From Bradyrhizobium sp. SSBR45G (GTDB lineage: Bacteria; Pseudomonadota; Alphaproteobacteria; Rhizobiales; Xanthobacteraceae), in assembly GCF_030159255.1 (NCBI RefSeq), contig NZ_BSCT01000010.1:121309-185308 (forward strand): 64,000 bases of DNA, written 5' to 3'. Of this stretch, positions 27,287-37,105 are shown one piece after another. Position 1 is the stretch's first letter, and the number at the start of each line of letters is the position of its first letter. The notes under the pieces are model-generated. The model did not search any database. It was not told the DNA's origin and saw nothing but the letters and a program-made list of their open reading frames with translations. A program made the translations under genes and the position numbers.

Positions 27287-28759
27287 CTAATATTTGGTGC
27301 GGATGTAGGCCCCGTAAGAACCGTAGCACTGGTAGCCCGCCCGGTTCTTGTGAGGCCGCAGCGTGCTGTCGTGGGTTTTACGCTCGAAAAGCTTGCCGCA
27401 AACGGTGCAGCGAAAGACGTAAGTTGGTCCGGAGCTCGAGGTTCGCGACTGCCGCCGCGTCGAGGCTCGTGGCATCGATATTTCCGTAGATCGTGATGTC
27501 GGCGGAATTGACTGAACGCCGGTTGGTGTCAGTTCGATCGGATAACGGGGCGAGAAGGTGGTCTGCGTCGGTGAAGCTCCAAGGATACTGTCTAGGCGAT
27601 AGGTGCGCGACTTTCCGTCTTCTGCGCGGACGGCCATCAACAGGATGGCGCCCTCGCGTGATCGTCGCAGCGAGTATGCTTCGATTGCGCGAGTCGAGCG
27701 TTTGCCATCCTTATCGCGGTAATCAATATTAACAAGCAGCCGGTTGGCCGCAGCGAAGCGGATAACTTCGATCGCGGTCTGGCCGGGTAACCCGGTTGGT
27801 AGGCCGATGATCCGGTCGCGGACAATTTCCGCGGTGGCGCCACCCATGAGCGGCATGGCTGGCAACACCGGTGCCACCACCTCACTATGGAGCCACTGGA
27901 AAATCTCGGGCAGAGCGTTCCAGAACGACGCAATTGGCAACAAGGCCGGAAGCTGATGGTTGAGCATTCCCGTCCAGCCGGCCTCGACGTCACCTCGATG
28001 CTGTTCGATGTCCACTAGCTGCGGCAGCTGAATGCCTTTGAAGGCGCATTTCTGGCGCAGAACATCGACAAACTGAACGCGCTCGGGCCTGGCGTCAGAG
28101 TTTCGGTAGAGATTGACGACGTCATAGAGGTCGCGAGGACGGGTGCGCTCAGCAAGCGCCCGAAACTTCTCGGCGAATGCCTCAACATAATCGTAGGCAA
28201 GCACCTCGATGCCCTCTTCCGGAGCATCGGAGTAAGGATGGAAAATCTCCACAGTCTCAGGCGGCAGAGCGACGTACTCGTCAGCCGTCAGATCGAGCTT
28301 GATGCGCGGCAAGGGCCGGGTCGGGGAGACCGGGCCTTTGTAACTGATCTTGCCTTGGCAGGAGAGGTTGCCGCGTGGATTGCGGTAGATATCGAATTCC
28401 TGTTGAGCGGCCGGAACCTCGATGCCGGTCTCTTCGTAAATCCAAGTCCCGATCTCGGAGAAGACGCGCTTGAGGAAAGCTTCGTCGAGCTGGGCTTCGT
28501 CACGCAGCGTAAAATCGAGATCCTCCGAGAACCGGTAGGTCTCAAAAAAGCACTTCTTCAGACAGGTGCCACCTTTGAAGATCCATTTCTCGGCGAGCTC
28601 CTCATGGGCGTAGATGCCGGCCAGTATCCAGCCGAGAACGTAATCCTTTTCGATGACATGCGGAGTGAGCGACGTCTGCACGGCAAGATCGAGGATTTCG
28701 CGCCTGTCGATCAATGAGGGTCTCCGGCTGCCCAGGATGCGGGAATGAACAACCGCCAT
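27287..28759 (-). CDS. abiEii: AbiEii-type nucleotidyltransferase toxin with WYL and zinc-ribbon tail
   Basis: A 490-residue protein. Residues 15-290 match AbiEii/AbiGii nucleotidyltransferases: SLIDRREILDLA, then FKGGTCLKK at 62-69 and RFSEDLDF at 76-83, giving the GG and DxD nucleotide site. Residues about 315-405 resemble a WYL domain (IDYRDKDGKRSTR to YRLDSI). The last 45 residues hold a zinc-binding finger (CTVCGKLFERK, then histidine and cysteine). In characterised AbiE systems the toxin is a nucleotidyltransferase blocked by AbiEi and triggered by phage infection. The tail would add ligand or nucleic-acid sensing (inference). The start overlaps the end of abiEi by 49 bases, giving tight coupling. 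Confidence 0.8.
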   Translation of the reverse strand: MAVVHSRILGSRRPSLIDRREILDLAVQTSLTPHVIEKDYVLGWILAGIYAHEELAEKWIFKGGTCLKKCFFETYRFSEDLDFTLRDEAQLDEAFLKRVFSEIGTWIYEETGIEVPAAQQEFDIYRNPRGNLSCQGKISYKGPVSPTRPLPRIKLDLTADEYVALPPETVEIFHPYSDAPEEGIEVLAYDYVEAFAEKFRALAERTRPRDLYDVVNLYRNSDARPERVQFVDVLRQKCAFKGIQLPQLVDIEQHRGDVEAGWTGMLNHQLPALLPIASFWNALPEIFQWLHSEVVAPVLPAMPLMGGATAEIVRDRIIGLPTGLPGQTAIEVIRFAAANRLLVNIDYRDKDGKRSTRAIEAYSLRRSREGAILLMAVRAEDGKSRTYRLDSILGASPTQTTFSPRYPIELTPTGVQSIPPTSRSTEISMPRASTRRQSRTSSSGPTYVFRCTVCGKLFERKTHDSTLRPHKNRAGYQCYGSYGAYIRTKY

Positions 28760-29520
28760 CTTGAGGCGAGTCGCTTACAATCCAAAGCGGGATCTAACTT
28801 TGCATTACCGGTTGTCAGCCTTTGACGGCAGAGCTCGGCGAGTTCCGTCCCATCGGCCTGCCGTTCGGCCAAGAAGCCGAGGCGCTTAAAGACGGCGCCG
28901 TTCCCGAGCTGGTCCGCGTATTGGATGAGCTTCTCGTTGCTGCGGTCAGATCGCTTGAAGTAAGCATTCAGACAGTCCGAGACCTGCTGGATGCCGCCGC
29001 CGATGGCTGGGTCATCAAGTATATCAACGATGGTGCGGTGCACGTCCGACACCGGCACTTTGCTCTGATGGCGCCAAACTTGCCTGGTACCGAAAATCTT
29101 TGCCGGATTCAGATGCTTGAGCGTGAAGTCGAAGCCCTGGAGCTGCTTGTGTTTGGTGCGGAGGGCCCGGCCGGTCACCACGACAACGTCCTTGAAAATC
29201 TGCTCCGTGAGATCCCAGTGCTCGGCCGCAGTGCGACCGCCGATATAGGCCGGAGCGAACAGGGCCGGCACCAGCACCCAGGCGTCATCAAGAACGCGCT
29301 CCGAGCCGAGCGTATCCACGGCTGCGGGCACGTAAGCGCCAGTCCCCACCCGGCTAAGCCAGCCTTGCTCTCGCCAACGTGCGAGCCGCTTCGCCGCCTC
29401 CACCCGCGAGACGTCAAGCGCCTTCGTCACATCCTCGATGTGGATCACATCACCGGATGCGGAGAGAACGCGCTGGAGCTGCGCGCGACCTTGCGGCAGA
29501 TGAGAGACTGTACTTTTCAC
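28711..29520 (-). CDS. abiEi: AbiEi-type antitoxin / autoregulator
   Basis: A 269-residue protein with an N-terminal winged helix (residues 5-65: LQRVLSASGDVIHIEDVTKA then AAKRLARWREQGWLSRV) and the AbiEi antitoxin body (APAYIGGRTAAEHWDLTEQ, FKDVVVVTGR, VPVSDVHRTIVDILDDPAIGGG). I prefer the GTG at 29520 because the next upstream ATG, at 29610, would put the promoter-like AT-rich stretch inside the gene. Such antitoxins bind repeats before their own operon; inverted repeats are present 85-110 bases upstream. It is the first gene of an abiEi-abiEii-nuclease operon. Confidence 0.8.
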   Translation of the reverse strand: MKSTVSHLPQGRAQLQRVLSASGDVIHIEDVTKALDVSRVEAAKRLARWREQGWLSRVGTGAYVPAAVDTLGSERVLDDAWVLVPALFAPAYIGGRTAAEHWDLTEQIFKDVVVVTGRALRTKHKQLQGFDFTLKHLNPAKIFGTRQVWRHQSKVPVSDVHRTIVDILDDPAIGGGIQQVSDCLNAYFKRSDRSNEKLIQYADQLGNGAVFKRLGFLAERQADGTELAELCRQRLTTGNAKLDPALDCKRLASRWRLFIPASWAAGDPH

Positions 29521-29602
29521 AAGCTTTAATTCACAGAAAATGAGAAAACTGGCATATAGAATATACTCCCTTGAGCAGAGCCGCAATGCTAAAGCTGCTG
29601 AT

Positions 29603-29628
29603 ATTCGCAAAAACTGCGAATTTTTGCG
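29603..29628. promoter_or_regulatory. Overlapping inverted repeats upstream of abiEi
   Basis: Two nested perfect inverted repeats: attcgca/tgcgaat with a 5-bp centre (29603-29621) and cgcaaaaa/tttttgcg (29606-29613 with 29621-29628). They sit in the AT-rich gap before the abiE operon, where AbiEi autoregulatory sites are expected. The position fits an operator; binding is inferred. Confidence 0.45.
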
Positions 29629-29769
29629 TACACAATAATCCTCCGACCCAAATTGGCCAAGGCAAGCTTCACCTTGAAGTCCTGATCCGCGACGCTGAGC
29701 AGGGCGCGGTATGGGTTCTTTGGTTGGGCGAACGATCTCCCGTGCCCCTCACCACATTTGCCGATGACC

Positions 29770-31200
29770 TTAATGCCGCGCGCGACATTGATCGGCTATC
29801 AGTCTTACGCATTGGTCCGTGGATTGTTCTAAGGTTGCGTGCGAGGCGGCCTGACGATCCGCTTCTTTGATTTCATCGGTAAGCTGACAAACTGCCTTGG
29901 CCAAGAAGCGAGCCAAGGCGGCCTTCCGGGAATCAAGATCTAACGCATAGGCGGTCTGTTTGAACTTGACACCTTCCAGCAGGCCCTGGATGTAACCCGC
30001 GATCGTATCGGCAGCCATGATGAGAGCTGTATCGAGTGTATGGATGTACTTGCTGGTGACCGACCCCTTTGAATGCCCGACCAGCGCCGCGATAGTCACC
30101 TCAGTGAAGCCAAGGTCGTTAGCGATGCTCGCGAAGCTATGACGTAGCACATGGGGTGTGACGTCGGAGAGCGATGATTTACTGAACAACTGTTCCCAGT
30201 GGTTTGGGAAGCTGCCGAATGCATTGTCATCTCTGTACCCAGGGAAAACGTAAGAGCCGACTTTCTTCCTCTTTCGGGCCTCCATAAATTCCACCACAGG
30301 AAGTCCGATCGGTCGGATCGAAGCGCCCTCCTTGCTGTCCGCTAGACGCAAACAGCTCGCGTCGGTATCCACTTCGGACCACCTGAGGCCGATAATTTCA
30401 CTGCGACGGCAGCCGGTCAGCGCGATCTGACGAATGATGTCGACCGTTATGGCGTACTTTTCGTCCTTGGCTGCTGTCTCCAGCATCTCACCCAGCGTCC
30501 GGTACTCGGCCTCCGTGAGCCGACGATTGCGCACGTTGTCCTTCGGCTTGCGAATGCCATGAGCTGGGTTGTGCTCGATGATACCGGCCTCCACCGCGTA
30601 GGTGAGGATGCCGCCGAGGAGGCCTACGGTCCTCGTTGCCGTGCCGACACCACCGCGCACGTTGGCTCTGCCGCGGAGCTTCTTGGTCTTGACGCTGACA
30701 CGGGTCTTCCCTGCCATGATGTCCTTCAAGACCTTGTTGACGTCTGCTTTGACGAGATCCTTGACCCGACGCGTGCCGATCAAGGGAATGATATGGCGAT
30801 TGATGCGCCCAGTGTCCGTCACCAACGTGGTCGACTTCTTCGGGCGTCCGCCCTTGCCTAGAATAAGGCCCGCTTCAAAGTCTTTGAGGTAGAGTTCGCA
30901 GAGCTCCTTGACCGTGACCGCCTTGTGATCGAGTTGCCGCTCTTCGGCTGGGTTGTCGCCCTGTGCCACCCGCCCCAGCTGAATCTTGGCTTCCTTGCGT
31001 GCAAGCTCCGGCGTCCAAACACCGTGAACACCGATGCTATAGCGGCGAGAGCGGCCGGCTGAACGGTATTGAATTAGGTAGCTGCGCTTACCCGACTTGA
31101 AGACGCGCAGACCAAAGCCAGGCAGATCGTCATCCCAGATGACGTAGTCTTTGGCTTGCGGTTCGGCGCCATCGACAACGCGTTTACTGAGCTTAGGCAC
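29770..31200 (-). CDS. Tyrosine-recombinase integrase of the element
   Basis: A 476-residue site-specific recombinase. An N-terminal arm-binding domain (WDDDLPGFGLRVFKSGKRSY, then IGVHGVWTPELARKEA) is followed by a core-binding domain and the catalytic domain: Arg in TGCRRSEIIGLRW, His-x-x-Arg in HVLRHSFAS, His in LVGHSKG and the nucleophile Tyr in KYIHTL. The GTG at 31200 is chosen because GGAGGAGAG lies seven bases upstream; a longer frame to 31251 would run into the arm-type repeats. It lies 180 bases from the right attachment core and reads inwards. It should recombine the tRNA-Arg anticodon-arm site. Confidence 0.93.
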   Translation of the reverse strand: MPKLSKRVVDGAEPQAKDYVIWDDDLPGFGLRVFKSGKRSYLIQYRSAGRSRRYSIGVHGVWTPELARKEAKIQLGRVAQGDNPAEERQLDHKAVTVKELCELYLKDFEAGLILGKGGRPKKSTTLVTDTGRINRHIIPLIGTRRVKDLVKADVNKVLKDIMAGKTRVSVKTKKLRGRANVRGGVGTATRTVGLLGGILTYAVEAGIIEHNPAHGIRKPKDNVRNRRLTEAEYRTLGEMLETAAKDEKYAITVDIIRQIALTGCRRSEIIGLRWSEVDTDASCLRLADSKEGASIRPIGLPVVEFMEARKRKKVGSYVFPGYRDDNAFGSFPNHWEQLFSKSSLSDVTPHVLRHSFASIANDLGFTEVTIAALVGHSKGSVTSKYIHTLDTALIMAADTIAGYIQGLLEGVKFKQTAYALDLDSRKAALARFLAKAVCQLTDEIKEADRQAASHATLEQSTDQCVRLIADQCRARH

Positions 31201-31231
31201 GGATTTTCTCTCCTCCGAAGCCCGTCTCCCG

Positions 31232-31250
31232 CGTAAGCACCACGTAAGCA
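31232..31250 (+). other. Paired arm-type integrase sites, right end
   Basis: Two direct cgtaagca repeats at 31232-31239 and 31243-31250, 11 bp apart, identical in spacing and orientation to the pair at the left end. They lie 30 bases upstream of the integrase start, so integrase binding could also repress its own gene. Confidence 0.65.
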
Positions 31251-31380
31251 CTTGGAGGAAAACTGGGGCGTATCGCAGGATAGAGCCGGCGGACGCTCAT
31301 TCGAGATTTACTAATGATTATAGTAGGATATCGCAGCATTGGATGTCCTGGCGTTTTCTGGCGCAAGACAACTTAAAATA

Positions 31381-31391
31381 CTCCGAAGGCA
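31381..31391. other. attR core
   Basis: Right copy of the 11-bp core ctccgaaggca, continuous with the 3' half of the split tRNA-Arg. Confidence 0.85.
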
Positions 31392-31425
31392 AAGGTCACA
31401 CGTTCGAATCGTGTCGGGTGCGCCA
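31381..31425 (+). pseudogene. 3' half of the host tRNA-Arg(CCG)
   Basis: Carries the anticodon loop, 3' anticodon-stem strand ggcaa, variable loop, T-arm (acacg-ttcgaat-cgtgt), acceptor strand cgggtgc, discriminator G and CCA. It pairs with the 5' half at 6793 and not with the element-borne tRNA: ggcaa matches ttgcc, whereas the complete copy has ggcga/tcgcc. Excision of the element would restore a perfect gene. Confidence 0.9.
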
Positions 31426-31817
31426 TTTGCGTAGACGGCCCGCGCAATTGACCGTCCAATGAGCGGGGGCCCGAGCGAACTCCCGGGCTCGTGCCACGTG
31501 GTCCGCTGGTTGGGGCAGCGCAGCGCGGGTTGGTGACAAATGGCGCCCGGTGGCGCGTAGAAGCGCAGATTGGCTTCGGCAGCATACCACGTTCACGGAC
31601 GCATAGTCGCACTGCTCTGACCGCTCCAATTTAAGGGCCGACACGCAAAGTGCTTCTGGGCAAGACGCCACTCACCTCGCTTCCCCAGATATGGGACCTC
31701 TCATCCTGAACGACAAAGACGTTCGCAATCGCGCCCAATATGGCAATTTTAGATTGATTTTTCTTCTTCTTGCAGCTAATGTCCAGGTTTTCCCAAATCT
31801 TATATTGGAGACCTCCG
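31426..31817. other. Intergenic region right of the element
   Basis: Host-side flank of the integrated element. No gene or clear RNA is seen. A short GC-rich hairpin near 31465-31495 and an AT-rich stretch before the next gene, probably its promoter, are the only visible features. Confidence 0.4.
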
Positions 31818-33200
31818 ATGAGGGGCGCTCTCTGGCTACCGTTCGTCGTCGCGATTTCGGCACTCGTGAATGTTCACTCCTTAGCCGCGGAAGATGCCGG
31901 CGTCTCTCCTCCAAAGCCGGCCGCACCTGTTCCTGAAGAGACCAAGGCGCCGGACCAGCCTGCAAAGCCGAAGCCCGCAACATGGTCACCGGGAGACGAT
32001 TGCATCGGCGACAACAAGTTCATTTACGGTGCAGGTCAGCAGCTAATAGCGACTACAGCTATTGTTCCGGCAGGAACGACAACAGAATTCATCCTGAAGG
32101 CAAAGATTCTTGAAGGAGCGACCTACTACGGCAAGGTCGCTACAGCAGACAATATCTACGGTGGACGTGACTACGCTTCCGCGACAAAAATTCCTGAGAA
32201 AAGCCGATATATTGCCAGCGGGCTTGCTAGCAGTACCGACACGCTGGTGACGCTAGATGTACCGACCGATGCTGGCGGGCTCTGGAAATCCGCCACGGTT
32301 TACATCTATGCGTGCAACACAAACGTGGATAAGCCGCCTCTGCTCATGTCTAAGCTCTCGATCCCTGTGAGCTCTTCATTCTGGAGCACGGCGGCGGTGT
32401 TGATCGTCATCGTTTTCATCTATTGGTTTGCCTCACGGGCGTTCGCAAAAGACGGCAAGCTGGGAATTCGCAATTTTGATCCCGTTTTCCTGACGGCCGG
32501 CTCCGACGGAAAAGGCAGTCTTGCGAAGCTTCAGATTCTGTTTTTCTCAATTATTGTATTCGCCCTTTTGCTATACATTCTTCTGCGCACCGGTGCGTTG
32601 TCCGAACTTTCGGAGACGATATTGTTGTTGCTGGGAATCGCTGCGGTCGGGTCGACAGCGGCCAAAGGGACCGACGTCCAACGCAACCGCCTCGACTATG
32701 AGAATTGGGCCTGGCTATTACGAAGGAATTGGATCAGCCCCGCCGGTCTTTCTGAAGGCAAGACCGCACGTTGGCGCGACATCGTCACCAGTGATGGCGA
32801 ATTCGACGTCTATCGGTACCAGAACTGCATTTTCAGCCTTGTCGTAGGCGGAGCGCTTCTCGTCACCGGAGTCAACCAACTCGCATCCTTTGCAATCCCG
32901 GCGACGCTGCTCGGGGTTCTTGGCCTCAGCCAAGTGGTGTATGTGGCCGGAAAGCTCGTTTCTCCGCCTGCATTGGCCGAACTGAACAGGGCCATAGGCG
33001 ATCTGAGAGTGCTTGAGGAAAAGCTGCGCATTGCTGCAGGCAATGCGAACCCGCCCGTGACGACCATCGCCGACGCAAAGGTGCGGACAAAGACAGAGTA
33101 CGATAAATATGAGGCTGCGGCCGAGTCTGCGCTTGCGCTTTTTCGATCGGCGGCTGACCTCTCCGGCCCGGCGAGCGTCGAACCGTCGCTTGTTCCATGA
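31818..33200 (+). CDS. Membrane protein of unknown function
   Basis: A 460-residue protein with an N-terminal signal sequence (MRGALWLPFVVAISALVNVHS). A Pro/Lys-rich linker and an extracytoplasmic domain of about 140 residues with two cysteines follow. Then come hydrophobic segments near residues 190-208, 238-278 and 338-378, and a helical cytoplasmic tail. I do not recognise the family. The ATG at 31818 is preferred to an upstream one because GGAG lies eight bases before it and the signal sequence begins there. It is followed after 15 bases by a small zinc-ribbon-like gene. Confidence 0.7.
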   Translation: MRGALWLPFVVAISALVNVHSLAAEDAGVSPPKPAAPVPEETKAPDQPAKPKPATWSPGDDCIGDNKFIYGAGQQLIATTAIVPAGTTTEFILKAKILEGATYYGKVATADNIYGGRDYASATKIPEKSRYIASGLASSTDTLVTLDVPTDAGGLWKSATVYIYACNTNVDKPPLLMSKLSIPVSSSFWSTAAVLIVIVFIYWFASRAFAKDGKLGIRNFDPVFLTAGSDGKGSLAKLQILFFSIIVFALLLYILLRTGALSELSETILLLLGIAAVGSTAAKGTDVQRNRLDYENWAWLLRRNWISPAGLSEGKTARWRDIVTSDGEFDVYRYQNCIFSLVVGGALLVTGVNQLASFAIPATLLGVLGLSQVVYVAGKLVSPPALAELNRAIGDLRVLEEKLRIAAGNANPPVTTIADAKVRTKTEYDKYEAAAESALALFRSAADLSGPASVEPSLVP

Positions 33201-33215
33201 GCATTGGAGGACGCA

Positions 33216-33467
33216 ATGCGACGGTGGCTCGCGGACATGTTCGAAAGGTGGAAGCATCGAAACGATCCATTGGACTGTCCGGCATGCAAGGAGAAAGCCT
33301 CTCCCCGGACCTTCTTGAGGGGCCGCTATAAAACGGTATCGGAGCCGATCGCTTGCGACCGTGAATCTTGCAAGCAGATCAACTCAGCGGTACTTTGGCG
33401 CGCTGCGGCGTTCACCAGAATTCAGAGGGAAATCCTCGAGAGGGAGGTCGCTAGACTTCCGCGATAA
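33216..33467 (+). CDS. Small zinc-ribbon-like protein
   Basis: An 83-residue protein with CPAC near residue 20 and a second cysteine pair CDRESC near residue 48, a spacing that could bind one zinc ion. The remainder is basic and helical. GGAGG five bases before the ATG fixes the start. It probably shares a transcript with the membrane protein just upstream. I do not recognise a family. Confidence 0.55.
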   Translation: MRRWLADMFERWKHRNDPLDCPACKEKASPRTFLRGRYKTVSEPIACDRESCKQINSAVLWRAAAFTRIQREILEREVARLPR

Positions 33468-33579
33468 CGATCGCAATGGCCCGAGCAGACTTGCCGTGCG
33501 TTGAGGCCAACATGTTGGTCACCGTTATACGGCGAAGATGAAGATGGCGATCTCCTCTTGGATCGGTCGCGCAATGATT

Positions 33580-34776
<1,197 letters not shown>

Positions 34777-34787
34777 GATGGACCTGT

Positions 34788-34821
34788 CCGCCAATTATTT
34801 TAAACATAAAATAATTGGCGG
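34788..34821. promoter_or_regulatory. Perfect 15-bp inverted repeat upstream of the acyl-CoA dehydrogenase gene
   Basis: Arms ccgccaattatttta and taaaataattggcgg are exact complements around a 4-base centre, aaca. It is strongly AT-rich in a GC-rich setting and lies 12-45 bases before the dehydrogenase start. It could be an operator for a dimeric repressor, or a terminator after the formamidase gene. No long T-run follows, so I favour an operator. Confidence 0.55.
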
Positions 34822-34870
34822 CCGATCCGATTGTCAAGGTTCCGAAGGCGCTTCGCGCGCCGGCGGCGGA

Positions 34871-35884
34871 TTACTCCGCCGCCTTGCCGAGCTTGCCGAA
34901 GACGCGCGTCGGCGCCGGGAAGCCGCAGGAGGTGCCGTCGGTGATCTTGACCTGGTCTTCCCAGGGCAGCCGGTAGGTGCCGGCGACCATGTCGTGCATG
35001 AACGTATAGGGGCAGTCCATCGCGCCGCCCTTCACCGCGACATAGCCGCGATGCCAGAGCTGGTAGATGTTGTTCTCGACGCCCCAGCCGATACGCGCCT
35101 CGCGCACCAGGTCGGGACGCACCTCGGCGGTGATGATCTCGTCGACGCGGCCCGTCGTGCCGTGCGCGAGAATGCTGCCGTCGAAATTGACGATCATGCC
35201 CTCGCCCATCGAGTCGAACGAGCCGTCCGAGCCGCACATGCAGACATTGGCCGTGACCATCAGGTTCTGAAAGGCGTTGGCCTGGTTGGTGAAGCGCCAG
35301 CTGTCGCGGATCGGCGCGGTGTAGCCGGCCGTGCGGATCATGATCTCGGCGCCCTTGTAGGCGCATTCCCGCGCCATTTCCGGGAACATGCCGTCATGGC
35401 AGATGATCAACGCGATCTTGGCGCCGCGCGGGCCCTCGATGACGGGAATGCCGAGGTCGCCGGGCTCCCACGGCTCGACTGGAATCCACGGATGGAGCTT
35501 GCGGTAGTACAGCTTGATGTCGCCGTTGTCGTCGATGATCAGGCCTGAATTGTAGGGATTGCCGTCGGGGTTGTACTCCATGATTGAGAAGCAGCCCCAG
35601 ATCTTGTTGTCGATGCAGGCCTGCTTGAAGGCTGCGACCTCCGGCCCATCGAGCCGGCACATGATCTCGGGATTGGTGTCCATCGACAGGCCATGCAGCG
35701 AATATTCCGGGAAGACCACGAGATCCATGGTGCCGAGATTGCGCCGCGCCTTGCCGACCATCCAGACGATCTTCTCGGTCTGCCGCGCGAGGTCTTCCTT
35801 GGTCACGACGACCGGCAGTTGCAGCTGCACCAGGCCAATGACCACGCCATGGTCGGATTTGTTGAGACCGCCTAACCCATTCAT
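34871..35884 (-). CDS. amiF: Formamidase (nitrilase superfamily)
   Basis: A 337-residue enzyme that would hydrolyse formamide to formate and ammonia. It begins MNGLGGLNKSDHGVVIGLVQ, very close to characterised AmiF proteins. The catalytic triad of the nitrilase fold is visible: Glu in VFPEYSLHG (near 60), Lys in YYRKLHPW (near 133) and Cys in ALIICHDGMFPE (near 166). The long C-terminal arm (WEDQVKITDGTSCGFPAPTR) separates AmiF/AmiE from other nitrilases. Aliphatic amidase AmiE is the alternative, but the N-terminus favours AmiF. Confidence 0.9.
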   Translation of the reverse strand: MNGLGGLNKSDHGVVIGLVQLQLPVVVTKEDLARQTEKIVWMVGKARRNLGTMDLVVFPEYSLHGLSMDTNPEIMCRLDGPEVAAFKQACIDNKIWGCFSIMEYNPDGNPYNSGLIIDDNGDIKLYYRKLHPWIPVEPWEPGDLGIPVIEGPRGAKIALIICHDGMFPEMARECAYKGAEIMIRTAGYTAPIRDSWRFTNQANAFQNLMVTANVCMCGSDGSFDSMGEGMIVNFDGSILAHGTTGRVDEIITAEVRPDLVREARIGWGVENNIYQLWHRGYVAVKGGAMDCPYTFMHDMVAGTYRLPWEDQVKITDGTSCGFPAPTRVFGKLGKAAE

Positions 35885-36017
35885 GCCGGACCTCCCTGAT
35901 ATCAGCCGTTGCCTGAGACGTTGCCCAAGACAACCACGGATTCATCGGAGCCGCGCGCCGATTTTTCAGCCCGACTGTTGCCGCTTGCGGAGGCAGGCGC
36001 GGCCGGCGGTTCCGGCC

Positions 36018-36581
36018 TCACATCACGGGCGGCTCGCGCAGGCGCGTCTGAAGCCGTGCCAGCGCGCGGCCGAACACCGCCGTGTCGGCGGTCGCACGCG
36101 CCAGCACCAGGGCCCCCTGGATGCCGAGCACCACCTCCTCGGCGCTATCGGCTGCCGCCGCCGGCGGCCAGCCGCCGCGCACCAGGGCATCGCGCAACGC
36201 CGCGATCCAGCGCGTGAAGTAGCTGGCAATGGCAGCGGCGAAGCGGTCGCGCGTCCCGTCGAGCGCGAAGGCGCCGACCAGGCACACCCGCCGGCCGGAA
36301 CGGAAGTAGTTGTCGACGCCGCGCCACATCCGTACGATCGCCGCATCCGGCACGTCGTCGCGCAGCGGCGCGTAGATCTCACGCTCGAACCAGCCGTCGA
36401 CATGCGCGAGCACGGCGCGCGCCATCTCATCCTTCCCGCCGGGGAAGAAGTGATACAGGCTGCCTTTGCCGAGCCCCGTGGTCTCGGTGATACGGCTGAG
36501 CGAGGCGCCCTCGAAGCCGTACTCGCGGAACACCTCGGCGATGACAGGGATGACGTCGGCGCGCTCGTTCAGCGTCCGCAT
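36018..36581 (-). CDS. TetR-family transcriptional regulator
   Basis: A 187-residue repressor-type protein. Residues 8-55 form the TetR helix-turn-helix (VIAEVFREYGFEGASLSRIT then TGLGKGSLYHFFPGGKDEM), and the rest is a helical ligand-binding domain. It lies 12 bases downstream of the DUF1348 gene on the same strand. A palindromic site upstream of that gene suggests that it represses its own operon. The inducer is unknown. Confidence 0.88.
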   Translation of the reverse strand: MRTLNERADVIPVIAEVFREYGFEGASLSRITETTGLGKGSLYHFFPGGKDEMARAVLAHVDGWFEREIYAPLRDDVPDAAIVRMWRGVDNYFRSGRRVCLVGAFALDGTRDRFAAAIASYFTRWIAALRDALVRGGWPPAAAADSAEEVVLGIQGALVLARATADTAVFGRALARLQTRLREPPVM

Positions 36582-36593
36582 GTCGCGTCCGTC

Positions 36594-37055
36594 CTAGAGT
36601 CCGAGCTCCGTCAGGCCCGGATGATCGTCGGGACGGCGGCCCAGCGGCCAGTGGAATTTGCGCTCGCTCTCCTTGATCGGCAGATCGTTGATACTGGCAA
36701 AGCGGCGCTGCATCAGCCCCTGCGCGTCGAACTCCCAGTTCTCGTTGCCGTAGGAGCGGAACCAATGGCCGCTGTCGTCGTGCCACTCATAGGCAAAGCG
36801 CACCGCGATGCGATCGTCGGTGAACGCCCAGATCTCCTTGATCAGCCGGTAGTCCAGCTCCTTCGCCCATTTGCGGGTGAGGAAGGCAACGATCTCGGCG
36901 CGCCCGGTGATGAACTCGGCGCGATTCCGCCAGCGGCTGTCCGGCGTGTAGACCAGCGACACCCGCTGGGGATCGCGACTGTTCCAGCCGTCTTCGGCCA
37001 TCCGCACCTTCTGGGTGGCGGTCTGCAAGGTGAAGGGCGGGGCAAGCGCAGCCAT
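36594..37055 (-). CDS. DUF1348 / NTF2-like (SnoaL-like) protein
   Basis: A 153-residue cytoplasmic protein with the alpha+beta cone fold pattern of the NTF2-like family and the DUF1348 ending ([21 protein letters not shown] followed by [18 protein letters not shown]). The biochemical role is unknown; related folds bind or isomerise small hydrophobic molecules. The ATG at 37055 is chosen over a longer frame that would run through the operator region. It is cotranscribed with the TetR gene. Confidence 0.85.
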   Translation of the reverse strand: MAALAPPFTLQTATQKVRMAEDGWNSRDPQRVSLVYTPDSRWRNRAEFITGRAEIVAFLTRKWAKELDYRLIKEIWAFTDDRIAVRFAYEWHDDSGHWFRSYGNENWEFDAQGLMQRRFASINDLPIKESERKFHWPLGRRPDDHPGLTELGL

Positions 37056-37070
37056 CGTGGGATCTCCATT

Positions 37071-37105
37071 TGTACCGTTCGTATAACTCTGTACCTTTCG
37101 GTACA
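37071..37105. promoter_or_regulatory. Probable TetR operator before the DUF1348-tetR operon
   Basis: A perfect 6-bp-arm palindrome tgtacc-tttc-ggtaca lies at 37090-37105, and a second, degenerate copy starts tgtaccgttcgtataa at 37071. The two are 19 bp apart and lie 16-50 bases upstream of the DUF1348 start, as expected for two dimers of the TetR encoded in the operon. Confidence 0.55.

Noticed and set aside
29571..29870. 99-codon plus-strand frame between abiEi and the integrase gene
   Set aside because: It overlaps the end of the integrase gene and the inverted repeats before abiEi, lacks a ribosome site and shows no family resemblance.
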